A DNA stretch of 64,000 nt from Gyromitra esculenta (GCA_038503075.1 JBCAML010000015.1:434001-498000); one strand, 5' to 3'. Shown: positions 11,689 to 24,786, counted from the stretch's first letter. Translations and numbers: made by a program. The notes: generated by a model from the sequence alone, not told the origin.

Positions 11689-14600
11689 AGGGAGCTGGAA
11701 CTCCTACCTATCTAACAACAGGATATAATAGGTAATGAATCATGGGGGCTGGTATTAAATGTCTGGAGGGGGCTTTGGAGGGTGAGATGGTGGAATAGGA
11801 GCATTAGGATTAAGTTAGGTTAAAGAAGGGGTACAGGTCATTGATGGCGTTGGATCTGTTCATTGTTATTTTTTATTTGCTTCTGGTTTTATCTCATCTA
11901 ATTCGGCTCGGCTCATTTTTTTCATAGCTACCTTTTTTTGTTCTTGACCTGTAGTTCAAATTGCATCATATCTTTTTTCTCCCTCTACTAGATTGAGCCG
12001 TTGGCCTACTTAGTGATATAATTGAATTGAAGATCTTTCCGTACGCAGATATGTAATAGAAACATGATACATCACTCGGATTTCGATGGAGGTCCAAGCT
12101 TGGGGCGAGAAATTGGATGCTGTGCGTGCTGTACCACTCGACCTTTGGCTGCTTTCTTAGAAGGTAAGTAGAATGTGGTAAAGAGGTTAAGATTACCTTT
12201 AGGTTGATACTGGCAGGGTCATGCCGCCCTACTGATAGAGTGTATTATGAGGTATTTGTTGGAGGAACCAGTTGCGCTTCATGTATACGGGAGTTAATTG
12301 AGATGGCAGAGAGAGAGAGAATGGTCTAGTTGTCGTATATAGTTGACCTTTAAAGAGCTTGAAGAAGGTAGTAATAAGCCAAACATAACTAGCCGGGAGA
12401 TGTTTGTGCTGATCCCCTCCGTACCGTACTTTAGAGATCTGGTACGTTGGGGATCACAGAAAAAATAATGGAATTAGTAGCGTATGACCCTAGAAACTTC
12501 TTAAAAAAAGTGTCTCTATCCTATGGGTAATTTGGAGATATATGCTGAACTGTCCCTCTCTTTTTTTAATTTTATATAGCTCGTGGGATATAGAGGGCTG
12601 CTGCGAATCGCTCGGGCCCCGGTAATTAAGACATTTTGTAAGACCAGGTTTGCTGATATCCCGAGTCCTTGACAAAGATCACGTTGCACCAAGCTTTTAC
12701 CGGATGCAAGATAATATCAAGCTGCTGTCGTATGCCTATGCCTATGCCAAGGTTAAGGGATATACCATGCCACGAAAATCGTCCACGACAGGAAGCCCTA
12801 CTGGGGGCTTTTTTGGACATATAGAGCATACCTTTTCTCATATGCCTATATCAGCTTTCTTGTGCTTTTGTTTTTCGTAGGGGTTGGCTTATTTAGCAGG
12901 TTTACAGGGCATGTTGGAGTGCTTTGGATCGGATCTGGAAGCACTAGCGAAAGAGCTGGTAGAGGGGACGGCATATCTTCATGTTTCATATTCGTTGTTT
13001 ATATACACGTATATGTGCAGGAAAGCTGTCATCCCTTCCTCGCCATCTTAAGATTAACCACGATAGCAATTCGCATTTAAGAAGAACCTCTAGACAAGAT
13101 CCGAGTGATATCTACACGCACCAGTGGAAAAATACTCGTATCAGAAAAATCTAGCGACAGAAGCTACATGTATTCCTGCTATCCCACAACAGGACCGGAA
13201 CGAACAGGAAGAAACATCTCTGCCATCCTACGAAATCGGAGCGTGCACCAGAAACCCTATTCCCATCACTCCCTACCCCTAATTTCTATCTGTATTTCCG
13301 ATCGCTCTGCCCGAATTTCTGGTAGGGTGACTCATAGAATTTTCACTGGTTTCCTTCACATACTCCCATATCTCGAGCGAGGTCGTAGTGATATACTTTG
13401 AATTCTGCCTAGAAACGTTACGGTTAGTAGAAACTATATGAGAGGCTATGAAACATACTAATCTGACACCCACTAAGACTTCCCCAATCCCGGATGCTAT
13501 CACCCATCTAAGCTATACGTCTGTGCGATTGCACAGTTTCTCTATAGCGAAAATTTATTGATGCTAGTCAGTTAATATCTAAATAAATGTGGACTTTGGA
13601 GCATACATTCTCGGGTTGAATGAGGTGGCTAGACAGGTAACTCTGATGCTTTTCTATCACATTCCGCTCCAATCATCCTTTTTGAAAATTATATAGCTAG
13701 TAAACCTATCAAAATCACCGTAGAGTGTTAAAACCTCTCCAAGGTAAGCTCTCGACTGCTATTATCGCTCCTCTCCATCCCGCTCCAAGCACTGGCGAGG
13801 CAATAGAGGCCACTACTGTTCCAATCTTAACAGAAGTAATCTTATGGCTAGGCACACCAGCTGTTGGCGGCCTCGCTCATCAACAAATATAGATGTCCTA
13901 GTCGCTCTAAAGCTTACTAAGTAGGACAGGCAGAACGAGGTTGCTAAGTATGTCGATGGTTTTCCTGAAACCCCCACAGCTTCTACAGCTAGCCGGGGAC
14001 AGCACCCTTTGTGTAGTAGGACGTTGATCCACAAAGCCTTTGCTATAAGATGCCATCATGTTCCCTCGGGCTGTCACCAGGTCATTGATGGATTTGACGT
14101 TACCAGCCACAGCCCTAAGTAGGTCTACTGTGCATTTTCTAGTACGTAGCATCTCGTTATCGTCTTCCCTGATCCGCTCACCTCCCCCCCCATCTGTCTG
14201 GAAGCCCATTTCTCTGCTCTTGCTAGCCTGACTCTCTCCCGTCCCCAAAATACGCTACCACTTGCGCTCCTTCCCCAAGCCACTGTGCCTCTAGGAACTC
14301 GCTGAATCTGCGTCTTTTAGCAATTGAGCTTCCGCCAGCTTTTCCGTCAGAACCTTGGCCAAATTATTTCTTTTTGGGTCTTATCACACTCCGTTGCCAA
14401 TATTTGGAAAACGGCACTACAGTTCTGCCGTCTTATTTCGTGCTTCCAAGAACTGTGCTCTCAATATCGAAACTTTGTTTGCTTTAGTATCTGGGGGGGA
14501 GCATTGAGAGAGAATGGTTTATGAGAGAGAGGGTGAAGCTTGAGATATCTATATAAAAAAAAGTGTGACAAGGCTGAACGGATGATGTAGCTCGTTTCTA

Positions 14601-17600
14601 GATCGACGGATCTGAGATTGACGAAGTTGGGGGTACCGTGATTCACGGAGATCTGCCTCGAGGCACGTCTTGCTGCTTGTCTCGAACCGCTTGAGGATCT
14701 AGTATTGTGTATTGCCAAGAATTAGTACTGCACCCACAACAAGTCATCCCTGTACCAACATTATGTCTCAACCAGCAAGTTCTTCCTCCTGGGCACGTGC
14801 TCTTTACTCAAGATAAATGTATTTCAGTTTATGCAATCTTGACTTGTGGTGTTGGAAGAGTCTTAAGAAAAAAGTCCTACCCCAGTACAAAGTATCGCAG
14901 TCACATTTGGCGGAAATTAAGCTGTTATTGGCGCCCCACTCGTTCTTCCTTTCTAAACTGTCATAGATTCCTAGCCTAATATGAACGCCGATGAAGCCGA
15001 CTTCACTTTCATGCAGAGTGACCTGATACAAACTACACAGAAACCTGGGATTCTGTCGAGTGACCTTCGAGTTGGTGTATGAAGGGGGATAGGTGGGGCC
15101 GCGTAAGGATATGCTGGAGGGATGAGCGATCGGGCGTGACCGCCACAGCGCTCCCTGCTAGGCTGCGAAATACCCCCTTCGAAACTAATCTTAAACTTGA
15201 TTGTTAGGGAAATTTGTGCTAGGAAATGTTTGACTCATTTCAGCTGATAATGACCCGATTTCATCCCGGTATAGGAACTCCTACAGTACTAGGTGTGAGG
15301 GTGAGTCTGGCGACAGGTGGCGGCACGGGTAAGAGATGCCAGTTCTTCTCACCCTCCACAACTCCTAAGATGCCTAATTGATTAAGAACGCTATGTATTA
15401 AATATTAAACAGATTAATTGGCAAAGTATGAAATTCAAACTAGCTTGATCCCACCGAGAAGAGAGCTACACCGTCACTTGTCGCCAGACTTACCCTCACA
15501 ATGACCTCCGCAAAGCGGCTTACAGGCTTATATAGCTAACTTATAGGAAAATAGCATAGAAGAGAGTAAAAGATTAGGGAAGCAAAAATGTAAGGCAATC
15601 GAGTTGCATTTTTTTGATGCTAATAATAATACATATTTTTATTGGCCAAAGTGCCGCCCATATCCCTCGACTTGCTTAGCCATTAAAGACTTTGCGCAAA
15701 TAGATCCAGCTCCGATTTCTAGCAATTTTATTGGTGCAGGTCAGCTTCTGGTTGGTCAAAAACTAAGGCTGGCTCAAAAGCGCAAAGTCTCTATTAGTGC
15801 CGATTCCCACCCAGCAATCACCCTCACTCTCAACTGCTTTAACCAGAGCTCGAACTTAAAGACGAACTTGCGCTCGGAGGTGAGGAGAGTGCCCCCGGCA
15901 CTCCAGATCTCAGTGGCCTCTTGGGCACTGGTTGCGTGCGCGGATCCTGTCAACAGGAGTGAGACCGTACCAGCCTGCATTAGGCGATGCGTAGGTCCTC
16001 ACTGCACTGTTTTAATGCATTTCTGTTTGCCCCGCTGCTCGCATCACGTGCTTTAAACAAGTAAGCAAGGCCCCCGCTGCTCTTTCCCTCCTAAACTTGT
16101 TGGTGTTAATTTCTTTGTCGAGCTTTCGACATGGTGGAAAGATAAACCGACCCTATTCCAAAATGAATACTCGTCCTAAAGCGTAGGATCCTTCGCCCTT
16201 GTCATCAATCATTACTGCTGTGGCAGATCTTACACGTTCTGGTCAGGATCTCTCTATGATCGAAATACACAAAGCATAGTGACTTACCTAGATTAAAGAT
16301 CACCCAATGAATATATCTTCATAGCAGACGCATTGCAGCTAGTTACTGGCTATGCTGTATCTTCAACATAGCCTCTCGGTATCTGCATCCCCTCTGTTAT
16401 AAACAGGTGGGGTATGCTACCTGTTGTGAAATATGTGACCGGCAAATTTGATGGGCTCCGCCCACCAGCCCCTTCAGTAGAATTCCCGGGACTGGTCAAG
16501 AAGAATTCGATATTCTCTTTAATTCTGTTCCCGAGAAGGACACCCTCAAGTTCAAGTGGGCTATATGCCCTAGCAAAGTACTGGGACCGTTTTCCGGGCG
16601 CAAGAATTTATCCTACGATTGACTTATCAGTAAAAAGATGCGTCAAAAAGAGCGAAATATATTTCAACTTGGAAATAAATCCATCACTTGTGTACCCGTT
16701 CAGGAACTACTCCAACACTGCAGGAGATATAAATAACTGCAGCAGTATCCTCCCTTCACTGCTCGTCGCTTTAGCAGCAGCTATCCGATTTAAACTTCCA
16801 GCAGGCTAAGGGGTGAGAATCTATGACTGTCAAGAGAGGTCCGTAGTTCTCTCTTTCAACCCTTTGCTTTTACTATCGCTATAAGTCGAAGGTGAGCCCT
16901 ACAGTCCTACAGTTTTAGGAGGGGGTAATATTACTAGCGATCGATCCATCAGAACCCACGTCATTTCCTAGCCACGAAGCTTCACGGGGAACTCTAAGAG
17001 CAAACAGCATCAGATATAAGAGTCGCTATCGTGTCAAGACTCTCTGCGAAGGCAAGAAAGTTACCTTACACGATAGTGAAGTTATAACTGTTGAAATTAT
17101 TCTCAAAACTTTTGAAAAGTCAAACCCGAAGGCAGACAAGGAAATGGGAACGAGAGAGGAAGAATGGGAAACTCGGAAGCGGTGGCAGGGGATGAAAAAG
17201 CGGCATTCTGATTTATGACTGTCCTATTGTGAGGTGATGGAAAAAAGGAATGCGAGCGTTGGGGCAGATAGTTAACAATCTCGTGTTGTGTTGTGGGTGG
17301 CCGTGTTTTGCAGCAGGCGGTCAGATGAGGTCGACTTTCAAGCTAGGACGGATGCCTTGCCACCACATTCCTCCGAGTGATAGTAGCTTGGGCTTGTTCC
17401 CATTCCCTGGAGGAGCTATCCACACAAAACCCATCACGTAAATACCCCACACCAAACATCCATCATAATTTTTTTCCTGCCTTTTTTTTTTGTATTTTCA
17501 TTTCACACCGTCTGACTAGCGACCTTTCCTGCGGCCTTAAGCTTTGACTACTACATATAATATCGGGATACGCTCCCTTCCAAGCCCAAAAATCCCGCTA

Positions 17601-18219
17601 TGTCATACCGTATGATGTAGTACCGTATACCTATGACAATCAGAACAAACGCCGTAACAGAAAAAGCACAACCCATACAGGGTTCTGGAAAGACCAGCAT
17701 TCCTTTTTTGTTCTCCTTCTCCACCCTCCATCCTCCATCCTCCATCCTCCCCATGTTGACGCTGATCCGCCAAATTCACACAGAATAAAATAACGAATTA
17801 CAAAGGAAAGTGATAAAAGAAATAGACAAAAGGAAACCTGAGGATACATTACCATACTTTTTTGCCTTCCTCTGCCCATGATTAAAACTCATATTCTTTT
17901 TTTCCTCATCAATTTCCTCTCTCCTCCCTCAGATCTCCTGATTCTTCGGGTAGAAATAGTGGGTGTAATAAACCGTAGAATGCAGCTCTCCACCCACCTA
18001 CCAACCCATTTAACAGCCGACCAAATGAAGCAGCCATCCAACCTCTGTTGTGTGTAGATCCACCTACCAAATCCTTGAAGAAAAAAGAAAGAAAAAAAGG
18101 GTTATCAATATCGCCCCAATGAAATCACAACTCCAACAGAAAGCCGATCCCAAAGTGAAGCCTGATATAAGAAAGGAAAAAGAAAAAGAAAAAGAAGCCT
18201 CTCCCGGGTAGCCAAAAGA
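11689..18219. other. Gene-poor 6.5-kb stretch
   Basis: No gene can be supported. Scattered frames (for example 13907-14248 on minus, 15604-16056 and 16414-16809 on plus) resemble nothing I recognise and do not join through introns. Structure present: a 45-nt imperfect hairpin at 12411-12455, an inverted-repeat element at 15294-15500, a TACATGTA at 13165, and an AAAAAG-type purine run near 18172-18197 just downstream of DCP2. It may contain decayed transposon sequence. The two flanking genes converge on it. Confidence 0.5.
15294..15500. repeat. Inverted-repeat element (MITE-like)
   Basis: A 207-bp segment is bounded by 26-bp inverted repeats differing at two positions. The left arm 15294-15319 starts TGTGAGGGTGAGTCTGGCGA; the right arm 15475-15500 is its reverse complement. 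The interior is noncoding and AT-leaning. No clear target duplication is visible at the ends. A small non-autonomous DNA transposon is the likeliest explanation. Confidence 0.6.
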
Positions 18220-20881
18220 CTAATGCCCACCACCAGTCGCCACACCTTCCAAATAAGCCATCAAATCCTCACGATCCTTCCCCAACGGGCTCTTCTGGAT
18301 CTCGACTCTTCTCCCACCTCTTCTATTGCTGCTACCAGCACTGATGCTACGTACACGCATAGGCCTGACTGGTGACTGCTCAGGGCTACTCATTACTGCT
18401 TCGTCGTTCAATTGTGTCGTTGCGGGACCGGGTGTGCCGGTTTTGAACATTGCTAGTAGCGTTTGTTGCTGTTCATTGCTTACACTCTCACGGCGGTCGA
18501 ATGCGAGGCCCCGGGCGGATTGCACGGGTGCTGATGCTTTAGGAGGGCCGTATTGGTTTGGTGCGCTGGGAGATGCGCGGAGTTGAGGTTGTGTAGTGCT
18601 GGGACGACTAGGTGGGTTGAAGAGTTGCTGGGGCGGTACTGCAAAGAGGGATGATATGGGAACGCTAGGTGCGCCATTGGCGTTGCTGCGGGGAGTGTTT
18701 CTGCCGCTCTGATACCCCCGCGGGCCTTTGGGTGTGGGAGGTTTCTGGAGGCTGGCAAGAGGTGCAGCAGTTTTGGTGCGGATGGGGCTGGGTGTCTGGG
18801 GTGCGGGTGGCGGGGCGTGTATGTTTGCTTGCTGAGGCACTGGCGTTGTTCCTTTTAGAATCGATAGTAGCGTGCCTGCTTGGCCTGGATCTGAGGGTTT
18901 CGAGGGCATGGGTGGAGGAATAAATGCATTCAATGGAGTAGGAGGCGGCTGTGAAGCCTGCTGTGGGTATTGTTGGGGTGGTTTATATCCATTTTGGCTT
19001 ATCGGGCTGAAGGCTTTCTGTTGTGGCTGCGACGGTGGTGGGTACGACATGTGGTTCTGAGCAGGAGCGGGAGGAGTGGTTTGGTTGTATTGGACTCGCT
19101 GAGGATGAGGAGATTGCATTTGTGGTGGGGCTACGAAGCCGGATGTCAGCGGTGGGGATGGAGGCTCTTCTGGCACATTACGGGGAAACTGAGGCCATCC
19201 GGCACCGGCACCAATACCACCTGCCTTTCGTAGCGGTGGAGGGGCTTTCTTTTGCTGCTGCTGAACTGGCTGAGACGGCTGCGGGGGCTTTGAGGTTTGC
19301 TGCCGGGGTTCTGGGACAAACAAAGGTTGACTTGGCGCCGGCGGAGCACGTTTGGAGGTCTGGGAGGGTATTACTATCCTATTCGCGTCTGGAAGCTGAT
19401 CTAAGGCTCTAGATCTATCCCCGCCTTTTAATATAGAAAGCAGGGTACGCGGGTTCGGTGGCAGCTGTGCTATATTTGGGTGTTCGTTGCCTACACTGGG
19501 ACCACTGGCACCACCACCTAGCATATTCATTAGTCTTGCTGACGATGGATCCACCTGTTCCTTTGGAACTCCAAATTGAAGCATGTTCTTCAGCCTCATA
19601 GACGCCTCGTCGTGATCCGTGCCGCTTGTATATCCATTAGGTGCTATGGGCGGCGCTTGGGTGTTGAACACATTTATCGATTCCATAGTCGCATTAATGG
19701 CTGGTGGAACAATAAACTCCTCTTCAACCTCCGTCTCCTCTGCTGCTATTAAGTTTGCTGCCGATGAGAGTTTTTGCTGGTGTTGATCCTGAAGCCATTT
19801 CTTACCCGTGGTCGAGATCCATTTACGCAGGTCCTTGAGGAAGGGAAGTACCATATAGTATTTACCAGTGCGGACATCGTTCTGAGGTGGGTTCTGCTGC
19901 TTTTTCTGTTTATTATATGTCGGGAGATCGGAGAGTTTATGCCATTTGATATCCTACCCCCAAAATTAGCAATCAAAGCAATACCCAGAGGGGAAAGTGA
20001 AAAGGGCAACCCACACTAATCTCCTTCCTCGTTTGACATTCAAACGCAGTATCCTCCGGAATCCCCGGCACAATAAACAGCTTCAAATTCTGATCCCTCA
20101 TAGTCATCTCCACGAAATCCTCCTTCCTCGCAAACCCATCGCAATCAAACCCAGTCTCCTCACGAACCTCCCTAATCGCACACACCAGATCATCTTCATC
20201 CTTATTGATCTTCCCCCTAGGAAAACTCCAACTCGCACCCTTCTTCCATCCCTTCACGAGCAAACACTTATCCATAGTTGGATTCAAGATGATTGCACCG
20301 CGCACAGGAACCCGCGTTTTGTAATCCATAAAGTGGAGGAACGCACTCTCGGCGCCATTGGGCGGTAGCCCAGCGATTAAGGGGAGCGGACATACGGCGA
20401 AGATCTTGGAGAGGAAGGATCGTAGGTTGAGTGTGGGGAGACTGGGATTTATTTCGCGGATGAAATCTTCAAAATACCATTGCGCGGCCTCGATCTGGAA
20501 GGACAATCGCTGTGCCAAAAAAAAAAAAAGCCAAGTTAAACCTACATACAGTACTGCGAAAGAGGGTAAAAACAAACCTCGATTGACTGCAGCTCCTCCT
20601 CCGGAAGATTTAAAATAAATCTACACATCCCCACAAAAGCTAGTCAGCAAAAAACCCCTCCCCCCATCCCTCATATCCTATATCCTACGCGCCAGACCGC
20701 ACGTGTAACGGGTTACGCACTTGACACATAGATCATCGAGGACTTCCACCAGCGTCGAACGACTATAAATCTATAATTAAAAAAAGCCACAACCTAGGCA
20801 TCAGCCTCCTCCATTCCCATTCGCGCACAGAGAGGGAGAGAGAAGAAAGCCACACACATGAGATGAAGTAACAGGCTCCAT
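18220..20881 (-). CDS. DCP2: mRNA decapping enzyme DCP2
   Basis: Exons 20881-20858 (tentative), 20770-20721, 20620-20578, 20509-20015 and 19953-18220 join to about 781 residues. The N-terminal regulatory domain includes VLDDLCVKFILNLP and QWYFEDFIREINPSLP. A Nudix box lies at about residues 138-159 (GKINKDEDDL, then REVREETGFD) after KGASWSFPR. DCP2 hydrolyses the m7GpppN cap in cytoplasmic mRNA decay, activated by Dcp1 and Edc proteins. The long Pro/Gln-rich tail carries repeated leucine motifs at about 325, 345, 375, 566 and 703 (RLKNMLQFG, RLMNMLGGG, LLSILKGGD, LLSILKGTT, LLAMFKTGT), resembling the helical leucine-rich motifs that bind Edc3. The body is secure. The first exon (MEPVTSSH) is the only in-frame solution I found and may be wrong. 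Confidence 0.93.
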
Positions 20882-21796
20882 GCAACCCTTTCGTTGCTCT
20901 CTAGGCTACCCACGGGGGTTCAAGTGATCCCCCGTTGAGCCAGACAGGCAGGTAAGGTGGTGATACAGGGTGGAAAAGAATCCCACGTATCGAGCACGCA
21001 AACCAGATTCTTTTCTGAATATATGGAATCCCGTGTGATTACTCGAACAGTAACGGGTGTTGTAGAAGTCGGGCGACCGAAGATGCTTGGTTGTGGTGGT
21101 GGAGTTGTTTGTAGTGGGAGAGCACCTAGCAAAGGACGTGTTGTGGGATTTCTGGTGATAGCGATATGAGCGGTGAGGTGGTGGGGAGTAGGATTCAGGC
21201 AGGCATCCAATCTCTGTCGCTGGTGTCACGGGTTGACGGATGCGGGTGCTCAGCCACACAGCCACAATCCATCCAGCGGTGTAGTTGGCCGAGGTCGCCA
21301 CGGACGAGACGAGACAGACAGGGCAGAGGCGAGACAACGTCATAGGTGGGCGGTGGCTGTGCTCGTCTTCAGCGCTGGTGGAAGCGACAACGCACCGCCG
21401 CACCAGGGTAGAGCTTGTTTTTCTTGCCGCCAAGCTCTTTCTCAGGTGCTCAGGCTGGTCTTGAGTGGCCCACCAGTTAACCTCTGTCTCATCACCCCGT
21501 TCATCATTCTGTCACCCGCCTGCTCTTCCAAGTTTTAACCTTTTTTCTTTCCTCTTGAACCTGAGAACCTGCATCTGACAGCTTAGCTTGCGATCAAAGA
21601 ATCCTACATAAATATTGACCTCCCAGGAGCTATTCGTAATGGCTTGTCCAACATTCAATCGTGCTGCCACTACAAAGTCACACCATACAAACATTCTTTG
21701 TCTCGCTCATCGCGGGACTCTATCCAGCCCCCCCACTATAACTCGGAACACCTCCCCGCTCCCTCGCCCTCCAAAGCGTGCACCACCACAGCAACG
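20882..21796. promoter_or_regulatory. Divergent intergenic region, DCP2 / DUF4112 gene
   Basis: The 915-bp region separates two divergently transcribed genes. Open frames are present on both strands but have no recognisable protein character. The last 250 bp (from about 21540) are pyrimidine-rich, typical of a fungal 5' leader. Confidence 0.5.
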
Positions 21797-22767
21797 ATGT
21801 CTGGTCTAATCGCAAAATTCGTCTTCAATAAAATCTTGCGTGAAAATGCTTCCAACGACCAAGGTCACAGTGATCCATACTTTGAGACTGTCCCAACCTC
21901 ACGTCTCTCCCTGACTGGCCGGCCCAAGACCAAGAAGCAACGGAAAGCTCTTCCTCCTGGATTGACACGGGAGGAGGAGAGGACCCTCGTCAAAGTTAAG
22001 AGACGAGCTTATCGCCTTGATATGGCGTTTGGTAATTGTTGTGGTATGAAGCTTGGATGGAGCTCTCTCATTGCCATTATCCCCGGTATTGGGGATGTGA
22101 TTGATAGTAAGTCTCTCTCCCTCCTTACTCCACTTGACCGGAAAAGGAAAAGAAAAAAAGAAAGAGGAAAAAAAGAAAGATAGCTAACAATCCCCCAGTG
22201 CTCCTAGCAATGATGGTAATCCGCACCGCCTCCGAAATCAACCTCCCAAACTCCGTCAGACTCCAAATGGTCTTCAACGTGGTGATCGACTTTGTAATTG
22301 GCCTAATCCCCTTCCTGGGGGATGTCATGGATATCGCCTTCAAAGCCAATACCCGCAACGCAGTCGTGCTCGAAAACTATCTTCGTACTGTTGGCGCAGA
22401 ACGGATCCAGCGCCAGGGACTACCACCGCAGACTGATCCGAGTTTGGGTGAGGTGTTTGACGCACAGCAGCAGCAGCAGCAACATATTGAATCCCACCAA
22501 CCGATCGCCCAACCGCCACCGAGCTATGATGCCGCTGCTAGATCGGGAGGGGGCTGGTTTGGGCGTGGGCGAAGGGCAGAGTATGATGTGGAGGCTCAGC
22601 AGCCAAGTGGAAGTGGCACGAGACCGTTGAGAGGTGGGGAAAGGAGCGAAAGACACGAAGCCGGGAGGGTGTCTAAGCACAAGAGCTCAAAGCGCGGATC
22701 TTCGAGGGGTCATAGCAGTAAGACGGGGCCACAGGAGAGTGGCGTTCGTAGTGGGACTAAACGATAA
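21797..22767 (+). CDS. DUF4112 family membrane protein
   Basis: Two exons (21797-22106, 22199-22767) give 292 residues. The core has the paired hydrophobic hairpins of DUF4112: GWSSLIAIIPGIGDVID, then VVIDFVIGLIPFLGDVMD and FKANTRNAVVLENYL. The intron splits the aspartate-methionine junction between them, and splicing restores a continuous domain. The C-terminal 100 residues are disordered, with a Gln run, a PPPSYDAA motif (a possible PPxY-like ubiquitin-ligase contact) and a basic Ser-rich tail. The molecular role of DUF4112 is unknown; the hairpins suggest membrane association. The start MSGLIAKFVFNKIL was chosen because it begins the conserved N-terminal segment; upstream in-frame codons run into leader-like sequence. 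Confidence 0.88.
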
Positions 22768-23476
22768 CTGTTTCTCGCGTTACGAATTATGAAGGATAGA
22801 TAGAAATGTGGGGGTCAGTGAATGATTTGTAAGAAAAATAGCAAGTGTGTGATCCGGCTGGTATGGATGAGAGGGCAAAGGTACTTTGGGAAGAACGAAG
22901 GGAGTTTTGGGAGCATATCAATGATTTCTTTGGGTGTTTAATCTTCTCTTACTATATATTCGCTTGGACGTTTATTATTTATTTTATTTTTTATCCTCCC
23001 CCCCACGATTAATTAGTAGTGACTTGACGCAATATCTCATGTGTACGCCCATCCCCTGCTGTATTCTGTCTAGTCGAGACCGCTGTCTCAAAAAACACGA
23101 TCCGACATCTGCCTTAGCTGTCTAATTGCGATGATGCGATGAGCACTGAGCATCGAGTGGCCACAACGCGATGTTTCTAATCACCTCACTTGCACTCTCC
23201 CCAATCTCCCAGCGCCATTCCCCGGTAGCGAGTCGAGTCCCCTTCTCCGATCGCACCAATCTCGGCAACCCATCCCTGGCAACCCCTGCTTCACGTGCAT
23301 TCCCACCCCCCTCCCTCCTTCGAGCTTCACCACCCATCCATCCAACCAAACAAAACCCACAACCTCGGTCCGGCGCGACGAAAGAGAGAAGGAAGAGAAA
23401 AAAAAATTTGAGGTTAGCTCACGCGGTAAAAGGGCAATAAGAGAACGATGAACTGGCGCCCCATCCCTCATGAGGA
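22768..23476. other. Intergenic, upstream of PEX11-family gene
   Basis: No supportable gene. The first part is the T-rich downstream flank of the DUF4112 gene; the second half (from about 23180) is C-rich and likely promoter and leader of the next gene. Confidence 0.5.
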
Positions 23477-24786
23477 ATGAAAACACCACCATCTCCGTCC
23501 GCACCTCCAGATTCACCTGCCCTGTTGTATCTCCTCGCGCTATGTGATAAAGGACACCACCACCAACATCACCACAACCACCATCACCACAACCACCATC
23601 GCCAACAGAATCAACACCATCAGCACAACAGCTATCATACTGACGATAGCGCAAGTGATAGCGCAAGTGATAGCGACGAATACTATAGTAATACCCGTAC
23701 TAAAAACACAAAAGATAGCTTCTACAACACCTACAGCAACTACTTCGGCTCCATGGACGGGCTGAACAAGATCAACCCGTTCTCTGCCAGTGGCAGCGGC
23801 GGGCGGAAGAAGGGGGCCGATATGAATATTGACGAGATTGTGCGTGAGCTGCGGCGATTACTGCCGGAACTGATGACGCGTTTCCACCGCTTTATGCTCC
23901 GCGCCCATCGGTACGTGTTTGTTTTGTTGACAGAGAGAGGGGAGAGAAGGGGGACAAAAAAATGTTAATGGAAGGGTAGCTTGATGTCCAAACCATCAGG
24001 AATCGATAAAGTCCTAATGACAGCTTCATACACACTGCAACTCCTAATACCACAACTCCCACCATCATCTCCGTTTCCGAAATCTTTTCGCGCTTTCTCG
24101 TCGCTCATCTCGGATATACGTATCTTTAACCGTCTCTGGGGTCTGCTAGGGATCTATTCGTGGGGTCACTCGCTCCTGCAGCACCCGCCCCGGGATCTGA
24201 CGATCCGCCGAATCGTTGCTGCGCAGGTGCTCGCGAATGCGGCGTTCCAGGCGCTGGAAAATGTCGCGTATTTAGCGTCACATGGGGTGGTCCCTGTGGG
24301 CAGGCGCGGACAGAGTAAGTTATGGGTATGGAGTAGTCGGTTCTGGATGGCGCACGTAGGGCTGGAGTTTTGGCGACTGCAAAGGGTGCGGGAGATGAGG
24401 ATGGAGGGGTTGAGGAGAGGGATTATGGGGAGAGGCCAGAAGGAGGAGGAGGAAGGGTGGAAGAGAGAGTTGGTGGCAAATTGTGCTTATGCTCCGTTGA
24501 CGGTACGGGAACCCTTACCCTATTTTTTATTTTTTATTTTTTATTTGTTCTTCTCGCTCTTGCTCTGCCGTCTTCGCATGGGATGAAGGTTTATTGGGAG
24601 GTTTATGCTGATTGTGAGCGTGTAGCTGCATTGGTCGGTCCAGAATGGCATGATTGGGCCATCAGCGGTGGGCGCCCTTGGATCGGTAGCGGCGGTTATC
24701 GGTTTGCAGAACGCATGGGCCGCGACGGCATAATAGGGCACGTGAGGGAAAAGCTCGACAGTCCACAAAGGACAGGTTGGGGTTGA
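23477..24786 (+). CDS. PEX11-family peroxisomal membrane protein
   Basis: Three exons (23477-23910, 23980-24502, 24589-24786) encode 384 residues. After a disordered N terminus containing a long His/Asn tract (about residues 26-50) and a DSAS repeat, the PEX11-like body starts near residue 105. Diagnostic segments are SKPSGIDKVLMTASYTLQLL, DIRIFNRLWGLLGIYSWG and FQALENVAYLASHGVV. Family knowledge: PEX11 proteins act at the peroxisomal membrane in elongation and division, and the FRLWGL-type signature fits the PEX11C-like fungal branch. Residues about 290-310 are highly charged. The His-rich extension is not usual for the family and could bind metal. The alternative ATG at 23469 is out of frame. 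Confidence 0.82.

Noticed and set aside
13907..14248. 113-codon minus-strand frame
   Set aside because: Low-complexity and charged segments only; no conserved motif and no context.
15604..16056. 150-codon plus-strand frame, with a minus-strand frame 15774-15980 whose start looks faintly like a signal peptide
   Set aside because: No recognisable domain, no supporting splice structure, overlapping frames on both strands in a gene-poor area.
16414..16809. 131-codon plus-strand frame
   Set aside because: No family resemblance and no joinable flanking exons; could be a relic but cannot be supported.
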